The notes beneath the pieces are model-generated. The model was not told the origin of the DNA. It made no database searches and worked only from the letters and a program-made list of their open reading frames with translations. Shown in pieces: positions 9,104 through 18,555 of a stretch of DNA of 61,647 bases (its first letter is position 1; each line of letters starts with the position of its first letter). Source of the DNA: Nostoc sp. NOS(2021). Lineage in GTDB: Bacteria; Cyanobacteriota; Cyanobacteriia; Cyanobacteriales; Nostocaceae. The DNA is taken from NCBI RefSeq assembly GCF_017115025.1, contig NZ_JABXKM010000053.1, positions 1 through 61,647 of the forward strand, written 5' to 3'. The position numbers were made by a program, and so were the translations under genes.

Positions 9104-9637
9104 CTAAACGATTTTCCCCATCTCCTCACACCGTGCTTTTGACATCACAGCCTGGATATAGTCATTTTTACCATTGGTATAAGCCTCGCGATCGCTCCGA
9201 AAACTTGCTGCCAAATCGCGTTTTAAAGCTTCATATCGTTTCGCCTCTTCAGGATGCCTTCTTAGATAGTCGCAAAATAGCTTGCGTTCCCAAAATTCGC
9301 TCTTCACCTCGACTATGTGAACATGATGAGTACGTTGCTTTCCGTATGGTGGCATTCCTTTCACAAAAAACATCCGTCCAGGATGCGGGTTTTCACGCCA
9401 ATAAACGTATCCCAAAGATTCTAATATCGGAACAGCAGATTTCGCATCTACTAAGGAACGTACTCCTACCATGATGTCAATAACTGGTTTGGCTGCCATT
9501 CCTGGTACTGCCGTACTGCCAATATGTTCAACTTCCACAACTAAGTCATTGCCTAGTGCCTGCCAAATATCTGCTGCTTCTTGTGCAAACAAAGTCTGCC
9601 AATGTGGGTCATATTCGACTATATTGACTTCATCCAT
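9104..9637 (-). CDS. GrpB family protein (nucleotidyltransferase fold)
   Basis: A 177-residue protein of the GrpB/UPF0157 family. It shows VEHIGSTAVPGMAAKPVIDIMV, with the HIGSTAVPG and xDI motifs typical of this nucleotidyltransferase-like fold, and downstream HHVHIVE and F-CDYLRRHPEEAKRYEALK. The substrate is unknown for the family. It stands alone, convergent with the toxin remnant and divergent from rpmI. Confidence 0.9.
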   Translation of the reverse strand: MDEVNIVEYDPHWQTLFAQEAADIWQALGNDLVVEVEHIGSTAVPGMAAKPVIDIMVGVRSLVDAKSAVPILESLGYVYWRENPHPGRMFFVKGMPPYGKQRTHHVHIVEVKSEFWERKLFCDYLRRHPEEAKRYEALKRDLAASFRSDREAYTNGKNDYIQAVMSKARCEEMGKIV

Positions 9638-9752
9638 CGGTGAAATTAATTTGATCTACAGCGATCGTGGTTAGTTAAATCGTTTATTTAGTTGCCATTG
9701 GAGCAATTTTAATAGTATATAATAATGGATCGTGTCGAATTAAAGTTAGACT

Positions 9753-9950
9753 ATGCCTAAACTAAAGACTCGTAAAGCCGCAGCGAAGCGATTCCGTGCC
9801 ACCGGCACCGGCAAAATCGTCCGTCGGAAAGCGTTCAAAAGCCACCTTTTAGAGCACAAATCTTCCAACAAGAAGCGTAGCCTGCGCCAGAGTACACTTG
9901 TACATGAACGCGATGAACTTAACGTGCGCTTGATGCTCCCATATTTGTAA
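9753..9950 (+). CDS. rpmI: 50S ribosomal protein L35
   Basis: A 65-residue, very basic large-subunit protein with the L35 signature ([20 protein letters not shown] and [14 protein letters not shown]). It is twenty bases upstream of rplT and clearly co-transcribed. In many bacteria infC precedes these two genes; here it does not, and an IF-3 gene lies 39 kb away. Confidence 0.97.
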   Translation: MPKLKTRKAAAKRFRATGTGKIVRRKAFKSHLLEHKSSNKKRSLRQSTLVHERDELNVRLMLPYL

Positions 9951-9970
9951 GTATTTCAGGATAATAAGTT

Positions 9971-10327
9971 ATGACACGGGTAAAACGCGGTAATGTAGCT
10001 CGGAAGCGCCGCAATAAAATTCTCAAACTAGCTAAAGGTTTTCGCGGTTCCCACTCAACTCTGTTTAGAACCGCCAACCAACAAGTGATGAAGGCACTAC
10101 GGAGTGCCTACCGCGATCGCAAAAAGAAAAAGCGCGATTTCCGTCGCCTCTGGATCACCCGCATCAACGCTGCTGCAAGGCAACACGGCTTGAGTTACAG
10201 CCAGTTGATCGGTAATCTGAAAAAAGCTGATATCCTACTAAATCGCAAGATGTTGGCGCAATTGGCAGTCCTCGATCCAGCTAGCTTCGGCAAAGTTGCG
10301 GAATTGGCAAATCAAGCTAAAGGATAA
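9971..10327 (+). CDS. rplT: 50S ribosomal protein L20
   Basis: A 118-residue protein with the standard L20 start [19 protein letters not shown], followed by [20 protein letters not shown] and the globular C-terminus [14 protein letters not shown]. It binds 23S rRNA early in large-subunit assembly. It follows rpmI by twenty bases. Confidence 0.97.
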   Translation: MTRVKRGNVARKRRNKILKLAKGFRGSHSTLFRTANQQVMKALRSAYRDRKKKKRDFRRLWITRINAAARQHGLSYSQLIGNLKKADILLNRKMLAQLAVLDPASFGKVAELANQAKG

Positions 10328-10369
10328 AGGTGGCGACGGATGTATATAGCGGTTCTCGCTTGAGTGAGG

Positions 10370-10416
10370 TACAAGAACCCCACCCCCAACCCCCTCCCCG
10401 CAAGCGAGGAGGGGAC
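10370..10416. repeat. C-rich dispersed intergenic repeat
   Basis: A stretch of the type cccccaaccccctccccgc followed by gaggagggga, a hairpin-forming dispersed repeat common in Nostoc-type genomes. It opens a false coding extension in front of the next gene, and its GAGGAGGGG end may serve as that gene's ribosome binding site. Confidence 0.65.
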
Positions 10417-10417
10417 T

Positions 10418-11260
10418 ATGATGTACCTTATTATGATTAGGAAACGCTATAACGGATGTAGCAGATGGAAAGTAATTACTCGGTTACATCTGGTATTATC
10501 CGCCACTATTTTTTGGATTTTTTGCTTTTCCATAGTAGGGACGGGATTAACTGTATCTGCTGCCGAAATGCCAGAAATTCAGCAGCGAGGCTATCTAACT
10601 GTTGCCGTTAAGGATAACTTGCGTCCCTTGGGATTTAGAGATGCTAGTGGCAATTTGCAAGGCTTAGAAATTGACTTGGCCCAGCGTTTGGCAGTTGATT
10701 TGGTTGGTAAAGCCGAAGCTGTCAAATTTAAACCAGTAGCGAATCGCGATCGCCTGTCTGTAGTCTTAGACAAGAAAGTTGATTTTGCGATCGCTAGGGT
10801 GACAGCAACTGAATCTCGCAGCCGCATAGTTAGTTTCAGTGTTCCCTACTATTTGGATAGCACTGTATTAGTTACAAAAGATGCCTCTGTGCAGCAGTTG
10901 AGTGATTTGGCAAAGCGCAAAATTGCCGTACTCAACAACTCCAGCACCATTGCGAAAGTGCGGTACTATGTGCCAAATGCCGAGTTGGTAGGAGTGAATT
11001 CCTATGACGAAGCGCGAGAGGAAATAGAAAATAATGCCGCAGTAGCCTTTGCCGCAGATGCTAGCGTTCTGAGCGGTTGGGTGCAACAATATCCCCAATA
11101 TCGGCTACTGCCAACCAAGCTATCAACTGAACCCTTATCTGTAGTCATGCCCAAGGGATTGCAGTACGATGAGTTAAGACGAAATGTGAATGGAGCGATC
11201 GCTCGTTACTTAGAAGAAGGTTGGCTCCAGCAACGCTCTCAATATTGGGGTTTACCGTAA
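10418..11260 (+). CDS. Transporter substrate-binding protein (amino-acid type, SBP_bac_3)
   Basis: A periplasmic binding protein of the family 3 solute-binding type, which usually delivers amino acids to an ABC permease. After a signal sequence (LVLSATIFWIFCFSIVGTG, cleavage near VSAAE), the mature part begins MPEIQQRGYLTVAVKDNLRPLGF, then GLEIDLAQRLAVDL and VDFAIARVTATESRSRIVSFSVPYY, typical lobe sequences. An upstream GTG at 10364 only translates a C-rich repeat, so the ATG cluster at 10418/10421/10433 is preferred. No permease or ATPase gene is adjacent, so the partner is unknown. Confidence 0.85.
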   Translation: MMYLIMIRKRYNGCSRWKVITRLHLVLSATIFWIFCFSIVGTGLTVSAAEMPEIQQRGYLTVAVKDNLRPLGFRDASGNLQGLEIDLAQRLAVDLVGKAEAVKFKPVANRDRLSVVLDKKVDFAIARVTATESRSRIVSFSVPYYLDSTVLVTKDASVQQLSDLAKRKIAVLNNSSTIAKVRYYVPNAELVGVNSYDEAREEIENNAAVAFAADASVLSGWVQQYPQYRLLPTKLSTEPLSVVMPKGLQYDELRRNVNGAIARYLEEGWLQQRSQYWGLP

Positions 11261-11367
11261 GTTTGTCATTAGTCATTAGTCATTAGTGAATAACAAAGGA
11301 CAAAGGACAAATGACAATAGGCTGATAATAGATACAGAAACAACTTTTAATATTTGTATTTGCAGCA

Positions 11368-11892
11368 ATGGATAACAGTCTAGCCGTTGTTTATCTCTCA
11401 ATTTTGGTAGGTTTGCTCACACTTGCAGCCGTGGGTGTTTTTCGCCAGATTTTCAAAACTCGCAAGATTGAAGGCTCCTTTGCAAGGTTGCGAAAGAAGT
11501 TAGAGAAAGAAAAGGGTACGACTCAAGAATATTATGAGTTAGGCAGTATTTATTCAGAAAAAAAAATGTATTCCCAAGCGATCGCGCTGTTTCAAAAAGC
11601 TCTTAAAGCTGCCGAAGACGAGGGAGAAGAAAATATCGCCCCCATTTACAACGGGCTAGGCTATGTTTATTTTACCCAAGAGCAATATGACTTAGCAATT
11701 CGTCAGTATAAAGAAGCCCTGAAATCTAAACCAGACTACGTGACAGGGTTGAATAATCTCGGTCACGCCTACGAGAAGAAAAAATTAACTACTCAGGCAT
11801 TACAAACTTACGAAGAAGCACTAAAACTTGCTCCAAATAACTCTATCGCTAAACGTCGTGCTGAATCTTTACGCCGTTTAGTTTCTGCATAA
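11368..11892 (+). CDS. ycf37: TPR protein, Ycf37 homologue (photosystem I assembly)
   Basis: A 174-residue protein with one N-terminal membrane helix (VVYLSILVGLLTLAAVGVF, about residues 7-25), a charged linker and about three tetratricopeptide repeats: EYYELGSIYSEKKMYSQAI, IYNGLGYVYFTQEQYDLAI and GLNNLGHAYEKKKLTTQAL. Length, topology and the RQIFKTRKIEGSFARLRKKL linker match the Ycf37 family, which stabilises photosystem I assembly at the thylakoid. psaC lies in the same window but 25 kb away. The assignment is by family resemblance. Confidence 0.8.
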   Translation: MDNSLAVVYLSILVGLLTLAAVGVFRQIFKTRKIEGSFARLRKKLEKEKGTTQEYYELGSIYSEKKMYSQAIALFQKALKAAEDEGEENIAPIYNGLGYVYFTQEQYDLAIRQYKEALKSKPDYVTGLNNLGHAYEKKKLTTQALQTYEEALKLAPNNSIAKRRAESLRRLVSA

Positions 11893-12045
11893 ATAGCGCA
11901 TTGCGTATGGGGTATTGCTTATTTATTCCTCATCCCGACTCCCCAACTATTAATAAATTAATTTGGCTTTAGTCTCTTAATTTATCGGTTTTCAATCTTA
12001 GGCTTGGAAATAGATAACTATAAGTCTTTTGTAAAAATGTAAAAG

Positions 12046-14052
12046 ATGACTAAGCGGCTAAAGCGTTTTTTGTGGCTAGCTATTCCCATCATTGTCGTCA
12101 TTTCTATCTCACTCGGATTAATGGAAATATTGACGGCTCAACAGCCTTCGATTTCCCATCCACTCACTTCGCTAACAGAGGGAGAAATTAGTACAGCTGT
12201 TTCGGTCATCAAAAGAGAAAAAACTTTGAGCGAAATCGCAGCTTTTCCAATTATTGCTTTACAAGAACCAGATAAAGAAGAAGTTCTGAAATTTATACCT
12301 GGTAAAGCTTTCCAGCGAAAAGTTTTTTTGGTAATTTATGAGCGATCGCTAAATAAAACCTATGAGGGAATTGTTGATCTGACAAGCAAAACCTTAAGTT
12401 CTTGGAAAGAAATACCGTCTGTACAACCTGCGATCGTCAATTCAGAATATGAACTGGCAATTCAGATAGTCAAAGCCGATCCACGATGGCAAAAAGCGAT
12501 GCAAAGGCGGGGAATTACCGATTTCGATCAAGTCAAAATCAGTTCGTGGGCACCCGGAATCCTCAGTCAACAGGAAGAAGCAACAGGTAATCGTTTTTGT
12601 CGGAGCTTATCTTACTATAAAGGCAAAGCCTGGAACTATTACGGTAGTCCGATTGAAGGAGTAGTAGCAACGGTCAACTTGAACACAGGTAAAATTGCCA
12701 GTTTTGTTGACAGAGGAAACGTACCTTTCTCTCAAGAAAACTGGAACTACGATATCAAATCTTTGGGCAAATTACTTTCACCACTTAAAGCATTAAAGAT
12801 TCTGCAACCAAATGGTGCAAGTTTCCAGATCAAAAACAATGAAATTAGCTGGCAAGGTTGGAAGTTTCGCTATTTAATGCATCCTCGTAATGGATTAATG
12901 CTATACCAAGTGACGCACAAGGACGGGGAAAATATTCGATCAGTTTTATACCGCGCTAGCCTATCAGAAATGGTAGTACCTTATGGCGATCCTGAGCCTA
13001 CTTGGTCATTTAGGAATGCCTTTGATGTTGGAGAATATAACCTTGGTTTGTTAGCAAATACGATGGAGTTAGGTAAGGAAATTCCTGAAAACGGCCTGTT
13101 GCTAAATGCTGTATTTGCTAATGAGCAGGGAGAACCTTATGTAATGCCAGGGGTTATCGGTATCTACGAGCGCGATAACGGAATGCTGTGGAAGCACTAT
13201 GAGTATAATACTCAGCGCAATGATGTCCGTCGCAGTCGAGAATTAGTAATGACGATGACTGCGGCAGTTGACAACTATGATTACAGCATCAATTGGATCT
13301 TTCACCAGGATGGGACTTTGGAAGTCCAAAATGAATTAACGGGTATCGTACTGGCGCAGGGAACGGCTGCCCAAAAGCAATCTGAGGATGATTCCTATGG
13401 TCGGTTAATTGCTAAGAATATCTTTGGAGTAAATCACCAGCACTTTTTCAACTACCGCCTAGATTTCGATGTAGATGGTCAAGCAAATTCCGTGATGGAA
13501 ATGAATGTGAAAGCTTTGCCGATGGATGAGAAAAATCCTTTAGGAAATGCGATCGCAGTTGCAGAAACCCCACTAACAAAAGAAACTACTGCTGTGCGCG
13601 ATTTGGATATCAAACACAGTCGAGAATGGATGATTGTTAGTGCAGACAAAAAGAATGCTTTAGGGGCTGCACCTGGATATATGCTGATGCCTGGTGGAAA
13701 CTCGATATTTTTCCCTGTGGAAGGCTCAAAAATCCGTCAACGGGCAGAATTTGCGACTCACCACGTCTGGGTAACAAAATATAAACCTGCTGAACTCTAT
13801 GCTGGGGGAGATTATCCCAACCAGACTCAACCTGGACAGGGTTTGTCAAAATATATTGCAGACGATGAGTCCTTGATGGGTGAAGATATCGTACTGTGGT
13901 ACACAATGGGCATAACTCATATTCCGCGATCGGAAGATTGGCCTGTGATGCCTGTTCACCGAGTTGGCTTTAAGCTAGTCCCTAGAGGATTCTTTAGTCG
14001 TAATCCCGCTATCAATTTGCCTGAGTCGATACATACAGCGTATTTCAGGTAA
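12046..14052 (+). CDS. Copper amine oxidase (primary-amine oxidase)
   Basis: A quinoprotein that oxidises primary amines to aldehydes with release of ammonia and hydrogen peroxide. It has 668 residues and the C-terminal catalytic domain typical of the family. The topaquinone precursor is Tyr411 in NYDY. Copper ligands are His464 and His466 (NHQHFF) with a third His at about 572/573 (ATHHVWVT). The catalytic base is probably Asp327 in NAFDVGEYNLG. The N-terminus has one hydrophobic segment (residues 7-27), so the enzyme is exported or membrane anchored. No other amine-catabolism gene is adjacent. It probably supplies nitrogen from amines, which is inference. Confidence 0.93.
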   Translation: MTKRLKRFLWLAIPIIVVISISLGLMEILTAQQPSISHPLTSLTEGEISTAVSVIKREKTLSEIAAFPIIALQEPDKEEVLKFIPGKAFQRKVFLVIYERSLNKTYEGIVDLTSKTLSSWKEIPSVQPAIVNSEYELAIQIVKADPRWQKAMQRRGITDFDQVKISSWAPGILSQQEEATGNRFCRSLSYYKGKAWNYYGSPIEGVVATVNLNTGKIASFVDRGNVPFSQENWNYDIKSLGKLLSPLKALKILQPNGASFQIKNNEISWQGWKFRYLMHPRNGLMLYQVTHKDGENIRSVLYRASLSEMVVPYGDPEPTWSFRNAFDVGEYNLGLLANTMELGKEIPENGLLLNAVFANEQGEPYVMPGVIGIYERDNGMLWKHYEYNTQRNDVRRSRELVMTMTAAVDNYDYSINWIFHQDGTLEVQNELTGIVLAQGTAAQKQSEDDSYGRLIAKNIFGVNHQHFFNYRLDFDVDGQANSVMEMNVKALPMDEKNPLGNAIAVAETPLTKETTAVRDLDIKHSREWMIVSADKKNALGAAPGYMLMPGGNSIFFPVEGSKIRQRAEFATHHVWVTKYKPAELYAGGDYPNQTQPGQGLSKYIADDESLMGEDIVLWYTMGITHIPRSEDWPVMPVHRVGFKLVPRGFFSRNPAINLPESIHTAYFR

Positions 14053-14065
14053 ATGAAGTACACGG

Positions 14066-14093
14066 GTAGGGGCACAACATGTTGTGCCCCTAC
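14066..14093. repeat. 28-base perfect palindrome
   Basis: gtaggggcacaaca followed directly by its exact reverse complement, 13 bases after the amine oxidase stop. It may act as a bidirectional terminator, but it is also the core of a dispersed cyanobacterial repeat. Confidence 0.75.
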
Positions 14094-14291
14094 GATTATC
14101 TGTACCTCATTAAGTTGCAATCTGCTGTAATAACTAACGTAAGAAAACCTAAATACCTGTTACTTGTTGCCAGGTTAAGCCTGGTAACACATTCCTTTGA
14201 TATCGCATTATTTTCTGTTTTCAGCCTTTGCAAAAAATGTACCTGCTGCAAATTACTTCTACTACTCTGCTGCTTGAATAAAGAAAAAAAA

Positions 14292-14468
14292 TTATAGATT
14301 TTGTGTTATCAGTTCCGCAAGTAATCCCCTGACAACCATATTGAGATTTAAAGTGTAATCAATATATCTAAAAGTCTCTTATAAAGGGCGTAAAGTGGTT
14401 TTCCAACCAAGCCCATCCGTTACCCAAATAAATTTATGCCCTTGTCTTGATATAAAGTTATCTAATAA
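14292..14468 (-). pseudogene. Remnant of a DpnII-like restriction endonuclease (C-terminus)
   Basis: Reading the minus strand just after the methylase, one frame gives LLDNFISRQGHKFIWVTDG then LGWKTTLRPL, an in-frame TAA, then ETFRYIDYTLNLNMVV and RGLLAELI to a second stop at 14292. The pattern 'WVTDG-GWK-PL-ETF-ID-LN' resembles the C-terminal end of DpnII/MboI-type nucleases that accompany Dam-type methylases. The N-terminal part is absent, so the nuclease is dead. The family assignment is from memory of the motif. Confidence 0.6.
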
Positions 14469-15394
14469 TTCATAATTAATAGTTCATTTATTGAGTTTCG
14501 CTTTAACGCATTGCTATTTATATTTCGTGTGGCTCTAACCCTCTCTATTTGGTAACCAGCATAAGCATTTTCAAAAAAATGATCATTTATATTTTCATTT
14601 TTAGGGTCGGAGTTACTAATCATGATTAATGCGCCTTTATTATCTAGTTTTTTAAAATAATCTCGTAACTTTAATTGTTCAGAATCATTAAATGGCAGTT
14701 GTGAATAAGATGTAAAGTTAGATGTATTACTAATTGGTCTATAGGGTGGGTCAAAATAGACGAATGTTTTCTCATCAACAAATCTTTCACATTCAGTAAA
14801 ATCTCCATGATAAATTTGAGTATTTTGTAGAATTTGAGCAACAGATTTCAAGTTGTCTGGATTGTAAATACTCGGTTTTTTATATTTGCCTGCTGGAACA
14901 TTAAAATCACCTTTAGAATTGACACGAAAAAGTCCATTAAAACAAGTTTTGTTCAAAAAAATAAGTTGGGCAGTTCTTTCTATCCATTCAAAATGGTAAT
15001 TATCCAAGTTTATGTGTTTTCTTCGGCTGTTAAATTGTGTTCTCATTTGATAGAAATATTTGCTTTTATCACTTTCATCAAAAGACAAATATTTAGTTCT
15101 AATTTCAGATAAAATTTTAATTAAATCATCTACATTCTCTTGAATTGTCTTGTATGCTATGACTAATTCTGCATTTATATCAGAAATAAATAATTCTTGA
15201 ATATCATATTTATGTGCGATGTAGAAAAAGACTGCACCACCTCCTATAAAAGGTTCGATGTACCTTTTGATTGAGCCGTTAAATAATTCATTTGGAAAAA
15301 AATTGTTTATTTGCTCGATTAACTGGCTTTTACCACCAGCCCATTTCAAAAAAGGCTTTGGAACTGTTGGAATCGTTGAGAGAGTTAGAACCAT
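14462..15394 (-). CDS. Dam-family DNA adenine methyltransferase
   Basis: A D12-class N6-adenine methyltransferase that is likely to modify GATC. It shows FLKWAGGKSQLIEQINNFFP (SAM-binding motif I region), the FIGGGAVFF motif and the catalytic DPPY in VYFDPPYRPIS. The family start is MVLTLSTIPTVPKPFLKWAGG at 15394; the frame stays open a further 41 codons but that part is AT-rich and unlike the family. About 310 residues is a normal length. It lies directly upstream of a restriction-enzyme remnant, so it was probably the methylase of a restriction-modification pair and is now solitary. Confidence 0.92.
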   Translation of the reverse strand: MVLTLSTIPTVPKPFLKWAGGKSQLIEQINNFFPNELFNGSIKRYIEPFIGGGAVFFYIAHKYDIQELFISDINAELVIAYKTIQENVDDLIKILSEIRTKYLSFDESDKSKYFYQMRTQFNSRRKHINLDNYHFEWIERTAQLIFLNKTCFNGLFRVNSKGDFNVPAGKYKKPSIYNPDNLKSVAQILQNTQIYHGDFTECERFVDEKTFVYFDPPYRPISNTSNFTSYSQLPFNDSEQLKLRDYFKKLDNKGALIMISNSDPKNENINDHFFENAYAGYQIERVRATRNINSNALKRNSINELLIMNY

Positions 15395-15554
15395 TAGCTT
15401 AACCTGTACAGATGTAGCAAACTCTTTTAATATTAGTTCATGCGTACTAAAATTTTGTTTAATTAACATAGCACAAATTAAAGCAATTAGTAGAAATAAT
15501 TGAGACCAAGCGCCCAATTCTCAGATTTGTCTGTATTTTTAGGGACAAAAAGCA

Positions 15555-15733
15555 ATGACAGAATCACAATTAACAATGACTTGATAGGTATGCTTACTGC
15601 TATAGCTAACCGAGACTATTTGAGGTTCCAAGAACTAGAAAAAGCTTTTGTCTGCCAACAAGGTGAGGAAGTTTGGCAAGAAGTTTTTAATTTTCGTGTT
15701 CTACCAGCATTGAATAAGCCAGTTAGTCAGTAG
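15555..15733 (+). pseudogene. Small unknown ORF, probably frameshifted
   Basis: An ATG at 15555 with an AGGGA site upstream gives only MTESQLTMT and a stop. A neighbouring frame continues DLIGMLTAIANRDYLRFQEL, then EKAFVCQQGEEVWQEVFNF to 15733. A one-base change between about 15572 and 15580 would join the two. The short product could alternatively start at ATG 15590 (47 residues). Family not recognised. Confidence 0.4.
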
Positions 15734-15773
15734 CCATGTTGTTAAAATCAGAAGCTAGATCCCTAGTTGCGGG

Positions 15774-16463
15774 TTAATCACTACCTAATTTGTTGATAAA
15801 ATCCTCATGTTCAGCAGACTGCAAACCTGCTTGTAAAACCTTCAAAACACCCTGCATATTACCTGCTAATAACTCCGTCGCCGCTAACCACAACCCTGGA
15901 AATACCCGACTTCGCAAAACGCCTTCATTGTCAGGTACTAATTCCAGATATTCACCCTGTTCAAGAGAAAACCAAGTCAATTTTTGGTCTAAAACTTGCC
16001 AAACAATATATTCTTTGACACCGTTGCGACGATAAGCCTGTTTTTTGCCATGAAGATCAATAGCAGCACTACTAGCAGCAATTTCCACAACTAACTCTGG
16101 CGCACCTTCAATATAATCATCTTCACTCAGCCGCGTTTGACCACCTGCTTCCGGTTGAATCAGGAGAACAGCATCGGGTTGAGGTTCGTTATCTAAGTCT
16201 AAGCGGACGGTAGGTTCAACTCCCAACGCTACACCAGGAGTTGCAACTTCGTAAGTACCAAGCCATGTCAAAATCCAACCATGCGGTTGACCGTGACTTC
16301 GGAAACGCAGAGCAGCAGGCATAATATAGACAATCCCTTCGGTTAATTCAGCTTTTTTCAGGTTAGGGGTGGCATTATAGCGACGCTCAAATTCGTAGCG
16401 GGTGAGTTTGTCGCCATTTTCCAGAGGAGGAATTGTCGAAGGCTGGGAGGGTGTTTTCACCAT
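15774..16463 (-). CDS. Uma2 family protein (PD-(D/E)XK nuclease fold)
   Basis: A 229-residue member of the Uma2/DUF820 family, strongly expanded in cyanobacteria and with a restriction-endonuclease-like fold. Family landmarks are MTRYEF-like N-terminal helix (KLTRYEFERRYNATP), ELTEGIVYIMP, EPQPDAVLLIQ, the APELVVEIAASSAAID segment carrying the active-site Glu, and KKQAYRRNGVKEYIVW. The biological role of these proteins is not settled. A second, different Uma2 protein lies at 40079-40699. Confidence 0.9.
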   Translation of the reverse strand: MVKTPSQPSTIPPLENGDKLTRYEFERRYNATPNLKKAELTEGIVYIMPAALRFRSHGQPHGWILTWLGTYEVATPGVALGVEPTVRLDLDNEPQPDAVLLIQPEAGGQTRLSEDDYIEGAPELVVEIAASSAAIDLHGKKQAYRRNGVKEYIVWQVLDQKLTWFSLEQGEYLELVPDNEGVLRSRVFPGLWLAATELLAGNMQGVLKVLQAGLQSAEHEDFINKLGSD

Positions 16464-16919
16464 AATTTTTGTACTGAAAATGAGCTTGTGTATATCCTAG
16501 CGAATTAGGTAAAAACGCAACCGACTAGGGAGTGAGAGATTAATAAACAAATTTACCCGAACATTAAGATTTTTTTACAAAAACAACAGGCATATTGTTT
16601 AAATAGATAGCCGCATCCCAAGCATTAACTAGGTTTCAGCCATATCGCCTCCCCTACAACCCGCAACAAACCTTATTTTTTATCAGCCAGCAGGTTTGAG
16701 AAAATCAGAAACGATTTAATAATCAAGGACTTATAAGTAGATGGGCTGAATTAAATATAAAACCTCTCCTCTTGCAAGGGGAGAGGCTTTAATCCTACTC
16801 CCCTTCTCTGTCAACGGCACGCTGCGCGATCGCACCGAAGGGGTTGATGGTAAGCTCTATCTTATATTTTTTTACGCCCACTTACTTAGTTATTTGAGTT
16901 GAAAAGGGAGAACACAAGC
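16464..16919. promoter_or_regulatory. Upstream region of chlB with a hairpin repeat
   Basis: 456 bases between divergent genes. A hairpin cctctcctcttgcaaggggagagg lies at 16763-16786 and resembles a dispersed repeat. A HIP1 site follows near 16828. The chlB ribosome binding site AAAGGGAG is at 16902-16909. No gene was seen. Confidence 0.45.
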
Positions 16920-18446
16920 ATGAAATTAGCTTACTGGATGTATGCAGGCCCAGCCCACATCGGCACTCTGCGAATCGCTAGTTCTTTTAAAAATGTTCAT
17001 GCGATCATGCACGCCCCAATTGGCGATGACTACTTTAACGTCATGCGCTCCATGCTATCGCGGGAGAGGGATTTTACCCCAGTGACAACCAGTGTCGTCG
17101 ATCGCAACGTTTTGGCACGCGGTTCTCAAGAGAAGGTGGTAGATAACATCATCCGCAAGGATGCCGAAGAACACCCAGATTTGATTGTGTTAACTCCCAC
17201 CTGCACCTCTAGCATTTTGCAAGAGGATTTGCACAACTTTGTGGAGCGATCGCAGTTGGAAGCGAAAGGGGATGTAATGCTGGCGGATGTGAACCACTAC
17301 CGCTACAACGAACTGCAAGCCGCCGATCGCACTTTGGATCAAATCGTTCAATACTACATTGAAAAAGCTCGGAAGCGGGGCGAATTACCAGAGGGCAAAA
17401 CTGCAAAGCCCTCAGTTAACATTATCGGTACTACTACCCTTGGTTTCCACAATAATCACGACTGCACCGAACTGAAACGGCTAATGGCTGACTTGGGAAT
17501 TGAGGTAAATACCTTAATTCCCGAAGGTGCTTCGGTGAATGACTTGAAAAAGATGTCCCAAGCCTGGTTTAACCTGGTGCCTTACCGTGAACTCGGTTTA
17601 ACCACCGCCCGTTACCTGGAAGAACAATTTGGCACACCTTATATAGACATTACTCCAATGGGTGTAGTGGAAACTGCCCGTTGTATTCGCAAGATTCAGC
17701 AGGTAATTAATGCTCAAGGTGCAGAAGTTGACTACGAAAACTTCATCAATGAGCAAACCTTGCATGTATCTCAGGCTGCTTGGTTCTCCCGTTCGATTGA
17801 CTGTCAAAACTTGACTGGCAAAAAAGCTGTGGTCTTTGGTGACAACACCCACGCCGCCGCCATTACCAAGATTCTGGCGCGAGAGATGGGGATTCATGTT
17901 GTTTGGGCTGGAACCTACTGTAAATATGATGCAGACTGGTTCCGCGAACAGGTGAGCGAGTATTGCGATGAAGTGCTAATCTCCGAAGATCATGGTGCAA
18001 TTGGGGATGCGATCGCTCGTGTCGAACCCTCCGCCATTTTCGGCACCCAAATGGAACGCCATGTTGGTAAGCGTTTGGATATTCCCTGCGGCGTAATTGC
18101 TGCACCAATCCACGTCCAAAACTTCCCCATTGGTTACAAACCATTTATGGGTTACGAAGGCACGAATCAGATTACAGATCTGATCTACAATTCCTTCACT
18201 TTGGGAATGGAAGATCACCTGTTAGAAATCTTCGGTGGTCATGATACCAAAGAAGTAATTACTAGGGGAATTTCTGCTGATTCTGATTTGAATTGGACAA
18301 AAGATGGTCAAGCAGAATTGAATAAGATTCCGGGATTTGTGCGCGGTAAAGTGAAGCGTAATACTGAAAAATTTGCCCGCGATCGCGGTTTCAAGGAAAT
18401 CAATGCTGAGGTCTTGTACGCCGCAAAGGAAGCTGTCGGGGCGTAG
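16920..18446 (+). CDS. chlB: Light-independent protochlorophyllide reductase subunit B
   Basis: ChlB pairs with ChlN to form the NifDK-like catalytic tetramer of the dark-operative protochlorophyllide reductase. ChlL supplies electrons, and ring D is reduced in chlorophyll synthesis. The 508-residue product begins [20 protein letters not shown], the family start, with the AAAGGGAG site eleven bases upstream. The 16899 in-frame start is therefore rejected. Further landmarks are [30 protein letters not shown] and, near the end, [19 protein letters not shown]. chlL and chlN are not in the window. Its last ~20 codons are repeated, with mainly synonymous changes, twice downstream. Confidence 0.97.
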   Translation: MKLAYWMYAGPAHIGTLRIASSFKNVHAIMHAPIGDDYFNVMRSMLSRERDFTPVTTSVVDRNVLARGSQEKVVDNIIRKDAEEHPDLIVLTPTCTSSILQEDLHNFVERSQLEAKGDVMLADVNHYRYNELQAADRTLDQIVQYYIEKARKRGELPEGKTAKPSVNIIGTTTLGFHNNHDCTELKRLMADLGIEVNTLIPEGASVNDLKKMSQAWFNLVPYRELGLTTARYLEEQFGTPYIDITPMGVVETARCIRKIQQVINAQGAEVDYENFINEQTLHVSQAAWFSRSIDCQNLTGKKAVVFGDNTHAAAITKILAREMGIHVVWAGTYCKYDADWFREQVSEYCDEVLISEDHGAIGDAIARVEPSAIFGTQMERHVGKRLDIPCGVIAAPIHVQNFPIGYKPFMGYEGTNQITDLIYNSFTLGMEDHLLEIFGGHDTKEVITRGISADSDLNWTKDGQAELNKIPGFVRGKVKRNTEKFARDRGFKEINAEVLYAAKEAVGA

Positions 18447-18450
18447 ATTA
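18379..18450 (+). repeat. chlB 3'-end repeat, copy 1 (native)
   Basis: The native 3' end of chlB, encoding [21 protein letters not shown] and the stop. It is the reference for two further copies at 18961 and 20174. Similarity between copies 1 and 2 continues past the stop into the terminator hairpin. Confidence 0.9.
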
Positions 18451-18471
18451 GCGGTTAATCGAGAAGATTGA

Positions 18472-18510
18472 GGGGGTGAGGATATGTATACTCTTTACCC
18501 CCATTTTTTT
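18472..18510 (+). terminator. chlB transcription terminator
   Basis: The stem GGGGGTGAG pairs with CTC…ACCCCC and is followed by a run of seven T, starting 25 bases after the chlB stop. A diverged counterpart lies at 19056-19093. Confidence 0.8.
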
Positions 18511-18555
18511 GCTTTAGTGATAAAAATTAAATACCATAATTCTACCTGAATATCT

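Noticed and set aside
10364..10417. Upstream GTG extension of the solute-binding protein
   Set aside because: It only translates a C-rich dispersed repeat (RYKNPTPNPLP); the signal peptide begins later.
14079..14297. 72-codon plus-strand frame after the amine oxidase
   Set aside because: It begins inside a perfect palindrome and overlaps a better-supported minus-strand nuclease remnant.
15395..15517. Forty-one extra N-terminal codons on the Dam-type methylase
   Set aside because: The extension is hydrophobic, AT-rich and unlike the family, whose homology starts at MVLTLSTIPTVPKPF.
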